Positions 8,113 to 15,966 of a stretch of DNA of 42,843 nucleotides are shown here, piece by piece. The first letter of the stretch is position 1. Each line of letters starts with the position of its first letter. Position numbers and translations under genes: made by a program. This stretch comes from Streptomyces milbemycinicus. Its GTDB lineage: Bacteria > Actinomycetota > Actinomycetes > Streptomycetales > Streptomycetaceae. The stretch is from assembly GCF_002154605.1 (NCBI RefSeq), contig NZ_MUNE01000030.1, forward strand, positions 1-42,843, written 5' to 3'. The notes under the pieces are model-generated. The model saw nothing but the letters and a program-made list of their open reading frames with translations. It was not told where the DNA came from and ran no database searches.

Positions 8113-8355
8113 CTAACGCACCGCAACACCCCGCGGCCAGCCCTGGAACGCGGTCTGCCAGGTGTGCCGGTGGGTGTCCACGAAACCGGGCATCACGATC
8201 CAGCCCGTGGCGTCCACGACCTCGGCGTCGGCCGCGTCGACGGTGGCGGCGACCGCGGCGATCCGGCCGTCCTCGATCAGCACGTCACCCTGCGGGAGAT
8301 CGCCGACGGCCGGGTCCATGCTGACCACCTTGCCGCCACGCAACAGTGTCCTCAT
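8113..8355 (-). pseudogene. Truncated amidohydrolase (N-terminal fragment)
   Basis: The reading frame encodes a clear N-terminus of the metal-dependent amidohydrolase (atrazine chlorohydrolase / 8-oxoguanine deaminase-like) family: MRTLLRGGKVVSMDP, GDVLIEDGRIAAVA, and the first metal motif VMPGFVDTHRHTWQTAFQG. It then leaves the family sequence and stops after ~80 residues, whereas full-length members have ~450. The remaining ~370 residues, including the other metal ligands, are absent. The break falls immediately before the NLR-like gene, so the two were brought together by insertion or deletion. Its former promoter might now drive the downstream gene. Confidence 0.8.
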
Positions 8356-8800
8356 CGGGTCAGTACCTCCTCGAGAATGCGGCAACTGCCAGCACGCTCG
8401 GGATGCACTTGCCGCCTGCCCGAGTTAGCGTGGCTGGGCGGGGACGCCTGCCCATAGGCATTCGCCCTGGCAGGGCGGCTCCAGCGAAGTTGTTCGCCGC
8501 CTGCTGCCGCAGCCGCCGGGAGAGGAAGCTTCCGCAGGGCGGCCGGTGCCGCCGCCGGCATGCTCCCCCGCTGTGGGTGGAAGGCATCATCGGCGGTGCG
8601 GGCTTCGGCGCCTCGTTCCTCCGGACCCTCCGGGCCGTCGCCCCGCTCGTACCGCTCCACCAGGGGCTTCTCCCGCTACGCCGGCCCGAAAGTTCTCTCT
8701 CCCACGGCACGGGCAGGGTGTTCGGCAACACTCGCGCCCACCCACTGGACCCCATAGGCATCTGGTCTACTTCAGAAACCAGCAACAGGGAGTACCGACC
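8356..8800. other. 445-bp gap without a credible gene
   Basis: Open frames here have shadow-like composition and no family resemblance. The last ~40 bp contain CTGGT...ACCAG (about 8762-8782) just upstream of the aldo/keto reductase, a possible weak operator, and should include that gene's promoter. The left end should hold the old amidohydrolase promoter. Confidence 0.5.
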
Positions 8801-9670
8801 ATGACACAGGAAGCCTCACGTCCTGCCGACGCTGCCGGGACCTTCGAGCTTGGCGGCGACCTGCCCGTCAACCGGCTCGGATACGGAGCGATGCAGCTGA
8901 CGGGACCCGGCGTGTGGGGGGCGCCGAAGGATCCCGAGGAGGCTGTGCGCGTGTTGCGCCGGGCTGTCGAGTTGGGCGTGAACTTCATCGACACCGCAGA
9001 CTCCTATGGCCCTTTCGTCAGCGAACAGCTGATCCACAAGGCACTGCACCCATACCCGGCGGGCCTGGTGATCGCCACCAAGGGTGGACTGTCCCGTTCA
9101 GGCCCCGACGACTGGCGGCCCCTGGGCCGACCCGAATACCTGCGGCAGCAGACCGAGCTGAGCCTGCGCCACCTGGGCGTGGAGCGCATCGACCTCTACC
9201 AACTCCACCGCATCGACCCCAAGGTGCCGCTGGGCGACCAGCTTGGCGAGCTGCGGCTGCTGCAGCAAGAGGGCAAGATCCGCCACATCGGCATTTCTGA
9301 GGTGACGGTCTCACAGATCCAGGAAGCCCGGACGATCGTGGACATCGTCTCGATGCAGAACCTCTACAACCTCGCCAATCGCGACGCCGAGGATGTACTG
9401 GACTACGCCGAGCAGGAGAACCTGGGCTTCATCCCGTGGTTCCCGATGGCCACCGGCGAGCTGGCGCGTCCGGGTGGCCCGCTGGACACGCTTGCCAAGA
9501 CGTACGGCGCGAGCCCTTCCCAGCTGGCCCTGGCCTGGCTGCTTCGCCGCTCCCCCGTGGCGCTGCCCATTCCTGGCACCTCCAGCGTGTCTCACGTCGA
9601 GGAGAACACCCGAGCCGCGCAGATCACCCTGAGCGACGCCGAGTTCCAGGCGCTCAGCCAGGCCGTGTGA
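8801..9670 (+). CDS. Aldo/keto reductase
   Basis: This 289-residue NADPH-dependent oxidoreductase has the (beta/alpha)8 fold. Visible family marks are [15 protein letters not shown] near the N-terminus, the catalytic Asp/Tyr in [11 protein letters not shown], the catalytic Lys in VIATKGG, the His in DLYQLHRID, and the cofactor region [16 protein letters not shown]. It matches the oxidoreductases usually found beside HxlR or MerR regulators. The ATG at 8801 has GGGAG 10 bp upstream; longer in-frame extensions are not family-like. It probably reduces electrophilic carbonyls or quinones. The following HxlR gene, 98 bp downstream on the same strand with its own palindrome, suggests co-regulation with this gene and the flavodoxin-like gene. 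Confidence 0.93.
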   Translation: MTQEASRPADAAGTFELGGDLPVNRLGYGAMQLTGPGVWGAPKDPEEAVRVLRRAVELGVNFIDTADSYGPFVSEQLIHKALHPYPAGLVIATKGGLSRSGPDDWRPLGRPEYLRQQTELSLRHLGVERIDLYQLHRIDPKVPLGDQLGELRLLQQEGKIRHIGISEVTVSQIQEARTIVDIVSMQNLYNLANRDAEDVLDYAEQENLGFIPWFPMATGELARPGGPLDTLAKTYGASPSQLALAWLLRRSPVALPIPGTSSVSHVEENTRAAQITLSDAEFQALSQAV

Positions 9671-9712
9671 GCGACGGCCTGGGAACACACCCGCGAGTCG
9701 TCTCCAGAGGAG

Positions 9713-9755
9713 ACCATACCTCAAAAGGAGTAATAGCTCCGTTTTAAGGCATGGT
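9713..9755. promoter_or_regulatory. Nested palindrome upstream of HxlR gene (probable operator)
   Basis: Outer arms ACCATACCT (9713-9721) and AGGCATGGT (9747-9755) pair at eight of nine positions. Inside lies GGAG (9727-9730) facing CTCC (9737-9740). The whole structure ends 13 bp before the hxlR-like start, so it overlaps the expected promoter and suits autoregulation by a dimeric winged-helix protein. A further small hairpin (GTCTCC/GGAGAC, about 9699-9713) precedes it and could terminate the aldo/keto reductase transcript. Confidence 0.55.
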
Positions 9756-9768
9756 ATAGAATATTGTC

Positions 9769-10167
9769 ATGGCCGCAGAAGAGCAATCAGCGAGCATCGA
9801 CCCGAACCGGCCGATGAACATTCTTGACGCGCTCTGCCCGAGTCGTGACGTGCTCGTGGACCTGGCGGACAAGTGGGTTCTGCTCATGCTGGCGAGTCTT
9901 CGCGAATCCGGTGTCCAGCGCTACTCCGAGCTGCAGCGATCCCTCGGCGGCATCAGCCGCAAGATGCTGTCGCAGACCCTGCGGACATTGGAACGGGACG
10001 GCCTTGTCCTGCGCACCGTCGACGTCAAGATGGCTCCGCCTCTGGTGCTGTACGAACTGACCGAACTCGGCCGTGAGATCGCCGAGGAGACGCGGGCCCT
10101 GTGCACCTGGACCGAGAAGCGGACCGCCACGGTATACGAGGCCCGCGCCGCCTACGACCGCCGCTAG
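9769..10167 (+). CDS. HxlR-family winged-helix regulator
   Basis: This 132-residue protein contains the HxlR core: SRDVLVDLADKWVLLMLASL, then YSELQRSLGGISRKMLSQTL (recognition helix region), then LVLRTVDVKMAPPLVLYELT (the beta wing). A single cysteine (LCPSRD) lies just before the first helix, in the position where redox- or electrophile-sensing HxlR members such as YodB/HypR carry theirs. The ATG 9769 follows AATATTGTC with no strong Shine-Dalgarno. It sits between an aldo/keto reductase and a convergent flavodoxin-like quinone reductase, the classic targets of such sensors. A second Cys (ALCTWTEK) is present near the C-terminus. Confidence 0.92.
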   Translation: MAAEEQSASIDPNRPMNILDALCPSRDVLVDLADKWVLLMLASLRESGVQRYSELQRSLGGISRKMLSQTLRTLERDGLVLRTVDVKMAPPLVLYELTELGREIAEETRALCTWTEKRTATVYEARAAYDRR

Positions 10168-10227
10168 GCCGTCGACCAGGAAGACCGAGGCCGCGGCGCG
10201 CGGCTTCCGTCCGTCCGGGCAGCCGCG

Positions 10228-10249
10228 CATGCGAGGTGCCTCACGCATG
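10228..10249. terminator. Hairpin between convergent HxlR and flavodoxin-like genes
   Basis: CATGCGAGG and CCTCACGCATG form a stem with a one-base bulge around a two-base turn, positioned between two convergent stop codons. It is a likely bidirectional terminator, without a U-tract. Confidence 0.5.
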
Positions 10250-10279
10250 TGTGCGACGAACGCTCGCCGGTGAGCTCGC

Positions 10280-10897
10280 TCAAGCGTCAGCCGAACCCGC
10301 CAGGGCGGCACGGCCCGCGACAAACACCGCGGTCCGCTCCGCGACGCGCGCCCCGAGATGTTCAGCGGTGGCGATGTCCGAGCTGTGCACCGTGTCGATT
10401 CCACCGTCTTGCGGGGTCGAAGCACCCGCGCCGATCCAGAAGCCGAGTCGGTTGAGGTCGTGCTCACTGGCCTCCAGGGCGTTCCAGCCCGGGGCGAGGC
10501 CGAGGGTTACCCAAATCATGCGGTGCTGCGCCGCGAAGGCGGAGAGGAAGGTCAGCGTGTTCAACTTGTCGCCGCTCTTCGAAGCCGAGTTGGTGAAGCC
10601 GGCGGCAATCTTGTCGGCCCATGTGCCGTCGACGAAACGACCGCCGGTGGCCTCTGCGAACGCGTGGAAGCCGGCGGACGCACCACCCATGTAGGTAGGC
10701 GTTCCGAAGATCAAGGCATCGGCGGCGTCGAGTTCGCTCCACTGTTCATCGGTGATCGTGTCCACCGGGATGAGGGCGACGTGCGCACCGGCCTTCTCGG
10801 CGCCGCGCCGTACCGCTTCGGCGAGGACAGCGGTGTGCCCGTAGCCGGAGTGAAAGGCGATTGCGACGCGCGGCTGCGGAAGGACGTATGAGGACAT
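10280..10897 (-). CDS. Flavodoxin-family NAD(P)H:quinone oxidoreductase-like protein (WrbA-like)
   Basis: This 205-residue flavodoxin-fold protein has an FMN phosphate loop FHSGYGHTAVLAEAV near residue 15, a DALIFGTPTYMGG second FMN loop, and a C-terminal region with HDLNRLGFWIGAGASTP typical of FMN reductases. Members reduce quinones by two electrons and protect against redox cycling. The ATG 10897 gives the expected length, and CGAGGTTAGGAGCC provides a Shine-Dalgarno (GGAG). It converges on the HxlR gene. An inverted repeat at 10906-10966 occupies its promoter. It is also the closest gene to the divergent biosynthetic operon starting at 11280, so co-control with product formation is possible. 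Confidence 0.88.
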   Translation of the reverse strand: MSSYVLPQPRVAIAFHSGYGHTAVLAEAVRRGAEKAGAHVALIPVDTITDEQWSELDAADALIFGTPTYMGGASAGFHAFAEATGGRFVDGTWADKIAAGFTNSASKSGDKLNTLTFLSAFAAQHRMIWVTLGLAPGWNALEASEHDLNRLGFWIGAGASTPQDGGIDTVHSSDIATAEHLGARVAERTAVFVAGRAALAGSADA

Positions 10898-10905
10898 CGG
10901 GGCTC

Positions 10906-10966
10906 CTAACCTCGAGCAGAGTGGTGATGGTTTCTAATGTAGACCACGACTCTATTCGAGGTCTAG
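10906..10966. promoter_or_regulatory. Inverted-repeat operator upstream of flavodoxin-like gene
   Basis: Left arm CTAACCTCGAGCAGAGTGGT (10906-10925) is mirrored by a right arm spanning 10943-10966, with ACCTCGA..AGAGT conserved in both after reverse-complementing. A shorter perfect pair TAGACC/GGTCTA (10940-10945, 10960-10965) lies within the right half. It starts 9 bp upstream of the start codon and so overlaps the promoter. The HxlR protein is a candidate binder. Confidence 0.6.
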
Positions 10967-11279
10967 TGCGCAACGGGGTCCACGACCCAGTGTGACCACC
11001 TAGTGGCGTCGGGTGAGGCACGTCCGCCTTTGCGGGCGCCGTTGCGCGGAATGCCAAATGTCTGTGCGCCGATGGTCAATGACAGCCCGGAACTCCGGTG
11101 CGGATAATTCTCGCTGTGGGCCGCACAGGGGGAGGCGCTGCCACGCACAGCCGAGCACAATCCTGCCAAAACGCTTTCCTTATTTCCCGCACCACGATCA
11201 CCACACCCCGGTGCGGTCTTGTCGATGCCCCCTGGCCCGTGGCACGACTTCCACGGTGTCGCAACTGAAGGAAGTATCG
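10967..11279. other. Leader/promoter region of the biosynthetic operon
   Basis: About 310 bp without a gene separate the divergent operator from the first biosynthetic gene. The only obvious local signal is GAAGGAAG just before the ATG at 11280, a good ribosome binding site. I cannot place a -10/-35 with confidence. A long upstream in-frame extension of the first gene (GTG-initiated near 11013) is possible in principle but is not conserved-looking. Confidence 0.45.
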
Positions 11280-12995
11280 ATGACGGACACTCCGGGTCTG
11301 ATCGCAGAAGAATATCCGGTGGACGACAGATTCGCTCAGGTTCAAGAACGGCTACAGGAAGACTTGGCGCAGGTCAGAGAGAGACTCCGCTCTTTGGTGG
11401 CGCCGCCGCATCGTAAAATTCAGGACCCGATCATGTATGCCGTAGAGCATACGGGTCGCCTTCTGCGGCCCACTCTTGTCCTCCTCTCCTCGTATCTCCT
11501 CGAGGATGAAACCGGCGCGGCCACGCACCACCGCGTAATCGATGCGGCTGCTGCCGTCGAGATCCTGCACATCGCCACCCTTCACCATGACGATTTGATC
11601 GACGATGCGCAGGTCAGGCGCGGGCGGTCCACCACGAACGCGAAATACGGGGACGCCATCGCGCTGCTCACCGGCGACTATCTCCTCGCCCGCTGTATGC
11701 AGGCCGCCGCGTCCCTCGGCGCTTCGCCCATGATGTCCATGGCTGAAACGCTGATCGACGTATGCGTGGGGCAGATGCTCGAGTCCAGTCAGCTCTTCGA
11801 CCCACTCCGCACCGAAGAGGATTACCTCACCGCCGTCTCGGGAAAGACCGCGCGCCTGATGCGGACGGCCACCACGATGGGCGCCCTGCAGTGCAATGCG
11901 AGCAACGACGTCCAGGACGCGCTGGAGAGTTTCGGTCACAATCTCGGCATGGCGTTTCAGATCTGGGACGACATCCTCGACATCTGCAGCGAGGAAACCG
12001 GAAAGCAAGTCGCGAAGGATCTGCTCAACGGCGTGTACACACTCCCGGTGATCTATGCCATCGAGGATTTCCCGGATCGCTTGCTTCCGACATTGTGCGA
12101 GCAGCCACTCTCCGCCGACCGGTGCCAGGAAATTCTTTCCCTCATCCATGAGTCCGGAGCGATCAGTCGGGCTGCGGATGTGGCACAGCGGCATGTGACG
12201 GACGCGCTGCGCGCTGTGGAGTCACATCCGTCCTTTGTCCATCGAGCGCCGATCATCGGGCGCTATTTGCGCAGCCTCGTCGACCGGCTCGCATCCCAGC
12301 ATCCCGCACTCCGGGCGCAGCCCGGCACCGCTCGTTCCGGCACCGCCCGTTCCGGCACCGCTCGTTCCGACTCGGAGGCCCTTCCGTCGTACGGTGCGAC
12401 GAAGGCGCTGATCCACGACTGGCTGAACGGATACATCACCCAGCCGAACGATCAGCTTGGACGAGACGGGGCCGTGTGCCCGTTCGTGGCGCCGTCGCTG
12501 CGGGCGGGGTCACTGGAGATTCGGGTGCGGACGGTGGGGCCGGCCCCCGTCGTCGGGACCGTCATCGACATGGTCCGCCACGCGCTCGACGAGTTCGATC
12601 TGATCGAGTGGGAAGGCTCGAACCCGGCGTTACGGAGCCTGCTCGTGGCCATGCCCGATCTGGCGCCGGCCGAATGTCATCTACTCGACGAAACACATCG
12701 GGCGGTCAAGTCGGCGGCGGTGCGTCAGGGCATGATGATCGGTCAATTCCATCCTCTGTGCGAGGTGCCGACCGTCAGAAATCCCGAGTTTCCGGTCAAT
12801 CGCTCACCGGTGCCGCTGGTGGCGATCCGGCCCATGGCCTTGCACGACGTTCTGTTCCTCAAAGACCGGAAGGAATGGTTCGAGGAGTATCACCGGCGCT
12901 TCGGCAGTCATTACAAGCCCAGCAGGGGTGCCATAGAGCCGCTGCTCGTCGAGCTGTTTCAGCGCGCATGTACGGAACACGGGGTCGGCGCATGA
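11280..12995 (+). CDS. Polyprenyl diphosphate synthase fused to a DUF6875-like domain
   Basis: The 571-residue protein is a two-domain fusion. Residues ~1-335 are an E-polyprenyl synthase: first Asp-rich motif HHDDLIDDAQVRRGRSTTN (DDxxD 104-108), GDYLLA, and second motif QIWDDILDI (DDILD 230-234). Five residues before the first motif stands Ala, not an aromatic, which usually permits chains longer than C15. A linker with three GTARS repeats (349-363) leads to ~200 residues with LGRDGAVCPFV, GMMIGQFHPLCEVPTVRNPE and RSPVPLVAIRPM, a pattern I recall as DUF6875, of unknown function. Start ATG 11280 follows GAAGGAAG. It heads a 13-gene run and overlaps the next gene by ATGA. It should supply the prenyl donor for the UbiA-type enzyme encoded downstream. 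A normal synthase is ~330-350 residues. Confidence 0.9.
   Translation: MTDTPGLIAEEYPVDDRFAQVQERLQEDLAQVRERLRSLVAPPHRKIQDPIMYAVEHTGRLLRPTLVLLSSYLLEDETGAATHHRVIDAAAAVEILHIATLHHDDLIDDAQVRRGRSTTNAKYGDAIALLTGDYLLARCMQAAASLGASPMMSMAETLIDVCVGQMLESSQLFDPLRTEEDYLTAVSGKTARLMRTATTMGALQCNASNDVQDALESFGHNLGMAFQIWDDILDICSEETGKQVAKDLLNGVYTLPVIYAIEDFPDRLLPTLCEQPLSADRCQEILSLIHESGAISRAADVAQRHVTDALRAVESHPSFVHRAPIIGRYLRSLVDRLASQHPALRAQPGTARSGTARSGTARSDSEALPSYGATKALIHDWLNGYITQPNDQLGRDGAVCPFVAPSLRAGSLEIRVRTVGPAPVVGTVIDMVRHALDEFDLIEWEGSNPALRSLLVAMPDLAPAECHLLDETHRAVKSAAVRQGMMIGQFHPLCEVPTVRNPEFPVNRSPVPLVAIRPMALHDVLFLKDRKEWFEEYHRRFGSHYKPSRGAIEPLLVELFQRACTEHGVGA
12324..12368 (+). repeat. Three tandem 15-bp repeats encoding GTARS linker
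   Basis: GGCACCGCTCGTTCC occurs three times head to tail (the second copy has one silent change), in frame, encoding GTARS three times. It marks the flexible joint between the synthase domain and the DUF6875-like domain. Copy number is likely to vary between strains. Confidence 0.85.
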
Positions 12996-13846
12996 GCAAC
13001 GGCAACGGCTACAGGGGCTTCAGCCGCGCGGATCTCGACCGGGAGTATTCCCCCAGCTCCGTCGTCCCGAGCCTGCCGTTCTATCTGAACGAGTACGCCA
13101 CCCTCAGCGCCGCCGCGCATAACGAGCACACCCCGCTCACCGACCTCCGCTACAGCGCGTCTCCCGAAGCGCGGCTCGATCTGTTCCCCGTGGAGGGCGG
13201 CGCATCGGCCCTTGAGGTGTTCGTACACGGCGGTTACTGGCAGGACGTCACGAAGGAGCAGTCGGCCTTCGCGGCCCCGGACTTCGTCGCCGAGGGCATC
13301 GCGTTCGCGGCGCTCGACTACGGGTTGGCGCCCGCTTACTCCCTGGATGAGATCGTCACGATGGTGTGTGAGGCCGTGGCATGGCTCCACGCCAACGCCC
13401 CTCGCTTCGGAATCGACCCCCAGCGGATCCATCTCAGCGGAAGCTCCGCGGGCGCACACCTCGTGGCGATGGCGCTCATCCGGGACGACGCACAACGGAT
13501 CGCAGGCGCCACTCTGCTGAGCGGTATCTATGACCTGGAGCCGCTGCGCCATACGTACGTGAACGGCGCCCTGGGGCTGGATGCCGATGCCGCGCTGCGC
13601 AACAGCCCGATCCATCATCTGCCCGAGCGGCTTCCGCCGATCGTCATCGCGCGCGGCGGGGGTGAAACGGGGGAGTTCATCCGCCAGCACGACACCATGG
13701 CGGCCTTGCTACGGCGGCGCAACGCGGTCACCGAGCTCGTATGCCCGACGCGCAACCACTTCGACCTCCCCTACGACCTGGGGAATCAGCACACCGCGCT
13801 CGGCAAGGCCGTGCTGACGCGCATCGATGACATCGAGGAGGGATAG
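12992..13846 (+). CDS. kynB: Kynurenine formamidase (arylformamidase), alpha/beta hydrolase type
   Basis: This 284-residue alpha/beta hydrolase carries the arylformamidase oxyanion motif HGGYW (79-83), the nucleophile elbow SGSSAG with Ser152, and His256 in TRNHFDLPYDL. The acid is probably in the GGGETGEF segment (221-229). The family hydrolyses N-formyl-L-kynurenine to kynurenine and formate. The call is strengthened by tryptophan 2,3-dioxygenase and kynureninase as the next two genes. It starts inside the stop of the polyprenyl synthase gene (ATGA), so translation is coupled. The gene symbol follows function; this fold is the HGGYW type, unlike the unrelated metal-dependent KynB of many bacteria. 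Confidence 0.88.
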   Translation: MSNGNGYRGFSRADLDREYSPSSVVPSLPFYLNEYATLSAAAHNEHTPLTDLRYSASPEARLDLFPVEGGASALEVFVHGGYWQDVTKEQSAFAAPDFVAEGIAFAALDYGLAPAYSLDEIVTMVCEAVAWLHANAPRFGIDPQRIHLSGSSAGAHLVAMALIRDDAQRIAGATLLSGIYDLEPLRHTYVNGALGLDADAALRNSPIHHLPERLPPIVIARGGGETGEFIRQHDTMAALLRRRNAVTELVCPTRNHFDLPYDLGNQHTALGKAVLTRIDDIEEG

Positions 13847-13847
13847 C

Positions 13848-14666
13848 GTGCGCCCGAACACCCACCAGCCCGCAAGCGACGGCGAGACTCCCTATGCGGC
13901 GTACGCCCGCATGGACACCCTGCTGTCGCTGCAGCATCCCCGGACCGGCGCCGAAACCGAGCCCGGGTTCATCATCCTGAGCCAGGTCAAGGAACTGCTG
14001 TTCAAGCTCTGCCATACGGAGTTCAGCACGGCCCGCGACCACCTTGCGGCAGACCGGCTCGACGAGGTGCTGTGGACGCTGCGTCGCGCCCGGCGCGTAC
14101 AACAGCTGCTGCTGTCCTGCTGGGACGCCCTCGGCGCACTCACCCCCGGGGAGTTCGCGTCGTTCCGGGACGCACTCGGCCCCGCGTCCGGGTTTCAGTC
14201 CGGGATGTACCGCCGGCTCGAGTTTCTGCTCGGCAACAAGAACCCCCAACTCCTCGAGCCGCATCGGAACACGTCGAGGTATGGCGAGGTGCTGGCCCAG
14301 TTGTATGAGCCGAGCCTGTATGACGAGGCCATCCGCCACCTGGCCAGGCGCGGCCTGGACATCCCGCCGGTCCACGCGGACCGCGACTTTTCGCTGCCGT
14401 ACCAGCCGGACGAAAAGGTTGCCGCCGCCTGGCGGCTGATCTACGAGCAGCCCGGCCGCCACCCCGGTCTGTTTCTGCTCGCCGAGGCGCTGATGGACAC
14501 GGCCGACTTGTTCGCGCGCTGGCGCTACACCCACCTGGTGACGGTGCAACGGCTGCTGGGGAACAGGCCGGGCACCGGCGGGACGGAGGGTTCACCGTGG
14601 CTCGCCGCCATCGCGGAACACCGGTTCTTCCCTGAGCTCTGGTCGATCAGGTCCACCGGTGAGTGA
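13848..14666 (+). CDS. kynA: Tryptophan 2,3-dioxygenase homologue
   Basis: This 272-residue, all-helical haem dioxygenase would open tryptophan's indole ring to N-formylkynurenine. Recognisable blocks are FIILSQVKELLFKLCHTE (41-58), GPASGFQSGMYRRLEFLLGN (111-130; Arg122 should hold the substrate carboxylate), ARWRYTHLVTVQRLLGN (His229, proximal haem ligand) and RPGTGGTEGSPW (240-251). Oddity: where canonical TDOs read HQ.YELWFK with a distal-pocket His (His55 of the Xanthomonas enzyme), this one reads SQVKELLFK, with Ser45 in place of His. Human IDO also has Ser there. GTG 13848 was chosen because GAGGAGGG lies 5 bp upstream and the preceding gene ends at 13846. It lies between formamidase and kynureninase genes. 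Confidence 0.92.
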   Translation: MRPNTHQPASDGETPYAAYARMDTLLSLQHPRTGAETEPGFIILSQVKELLFKLCHTEFSTARDHLAADRLDEVLWTLRRARRVQQLLLSCWDALGALTPGEFASFRDALGPASGFQSGMYRRLEFLLGNKNPQLLEPHRNTSRYGEVLAQLYEPSLYDEAIRHLARRGLDIPPVHADRDFSLPYQPDEKVAAAWRLIYEQPGRHPGLFLLAEALMDTADLFARWRYTHLVTVQRLLGNRPGTGGTEGSPWLAAIAEHRFFPELWSIRSTGE

Positions 14667-14685
14667 GGGAGGGAGGTACGACGGC

Positions 14686-15954
14686 ATGAGCATGAAGACC
14701 AAGGTGGCTCGCGACACAGCCGCGGACCTCGACGCCGCCGATCCACTGCGGGCGTTTCGGCGCGAGTTCGTCTGCCCCGAGCCGGACACGATCTATCTCG
14801 ACGGGAACTCACTCGGCCGGCTGCCGACCGCCACCGCCGGTTTTCTGGGGCAGGTGGTGCGTGACGGCTGGGGTGCCGGGCTGGTGCGTTCCTGGGAAAC
14901 CTGGATCAACTGGAGCCGGCAACTCGGCGACCGGCTCGCGGCCCACACACTGGGCGCCCAACCGGGCGAAGTGGTGATCTCCGACTCGACATCGGTGAAT
15001 CTCTACAAGCTGGCCACCGCGGCGCTGGACGCCAGACCGGGGCGCCGGACGATCGTGGCCGACCTTGGCGACTTCCCCACCAACCGCTACATCATGCAGG
15101 GCCTGGCCGAGCAGCGGCGGCTCCGCCTGGTGACCTTGCGCTCCGATCCCGATCACGGGCTCGACCTGGACGTACTGCGCCGGGCGCTGAGCGGCGACGT
15201 GGCCCTGGTGGTGCTGTCGCTCGTCTCGTACCGTTCCGGAGCGCTTCTCGACATGGCGGCCGTGAACAGCGCCGCCGAGCGCGCCGGGGCACTCGTCCTG
15301 TGGGACCTCAGCCACGCCGCCGGGGTGATTCCGGTGCGACTCGGCGCGGCCCAGGGGGATCTCGCCGTGGGCTCCACATACAAATATCTGAACGGCGGTC
15401 CGGGATCACCCGCCTTCCTCTATGTGCGGAAGGACCTCCAGCGACAACTGCGGCAGCCGATCTGGGGATGGTTCGGACAGCGCGACCAGTTCGGGATGGG
15501 TGAGGTGTACGACCCGGTGGGCGACATCGACCGCTTCCTGGTCGGCACTCCCCCGCTGCTCTCCCTGGCCGCGATCCAGCCCGCCCTGGATGTCATGGAG
15601 CGGGTGCCGATCAGCCGGCTACGCGAAAAGTCCGTCCAACTGGGCGCGCTCGCCGTCAGGTTGGCTGAGGAGTGGCTGGCTCCGCACGGCTTCCGGCTCG
15701 CCTCTCCGCGCGACCCGGCCCGGCGCGGTTCACATATCGCACTGGCGCACCCCGAGGCGTCCCGTATCTCCCGTGGCCTCCGCTCGGAGAACAAGGTGAT
15801 CTGCGACTTCCGTCCCCCGGATCGGCTGCGGATCGGGTTCGCCCCGCTCTACACCCGCTTCGTCGACGTCTGGGACGGTCTCGACCGGCTGCGCGCCCTC
15901 GTCGAGAGCCGCGGCTATGAGCAACTGCCCGTCGACATGTCCCGTGTGACCTGA
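14686..15954 (+). CDS. kynU: Kynureninase (PLP-dependent)
   Basis: This 422-residue fold-type I PLP enzyme has family blocks YLDGNSLGRLP (37-47), DSTSVNLYKL (100-109), DFPTNRYIMQGL (129-140), WDLSHAAG (206-213, with the pyridine-nitrogen Asp207) and the Schiff-base lysine in STYKYLNGGPG (Lys233). It cleaves kynurenine to anthranilate and alanine (3-hydroxykynurenine would give 3-hydroxyanthranilate). No kynurenine 3-monooxygenase is recognisable in the operon, so anthranilate is the expected aromatic unit. ATG 14686 has GGGAGG at a good distance; a GTG at 14659 overlapping the dioxygenase stop would add nine residues. Length is normal for the family (about 410-460). Confidence 0.95.
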   Translation: MSMKTKVARDTAADLDAADPLRAFRREFVCPEPDTIYLDGNSLGRLPTATAGFLGQVVRDGWGAGLVRSWETWINWSRQLGDRLAAHTLGAQPGEVVISDSTSVNLYKLATAALDARPGRRTIVADLGDFPTNRYIMQGLAEQRRLRLVTLRSDPDHGLDLDVLRRALSGDVALVVLSLVSYRSGALLDMAAVNSAAERAGALVLWDLSHAAGVIPVRLGAAQGDLAVGSTYKYLNGGPGSPAFLYVRKDLQRQLRQPIWGWFGQRDQFGMGEVYDPVGDIDRFLVGTPPLLSLAAIQPALDVMERVPISRLREKSVQLGALAVRLAEEWLAPHGFRLASPRDPARRGSHIALAHPEASRISRGLRSENKVICDFRPPDRLRIGFAPLYTRFVDVWDGLDRLRALVESRGYEQLPVDMSRVT

Positions 15955-15966
15955 GAGGGATGATCG

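Noticed and set aside
8360..8785. Minus-strand 141-codon frame in the gap before the aldo/keto reductase
   Set aside because: No credible start signal, Arg/Ser/Pro-rich shadow composition, no recognised domain.
11013..11279. N-terminal extension of the polyprenyl synthase
   Set aside because: The frame is open, but the extension has no family resemblance and the ATG at 11280 has a strong ribosome binding site.
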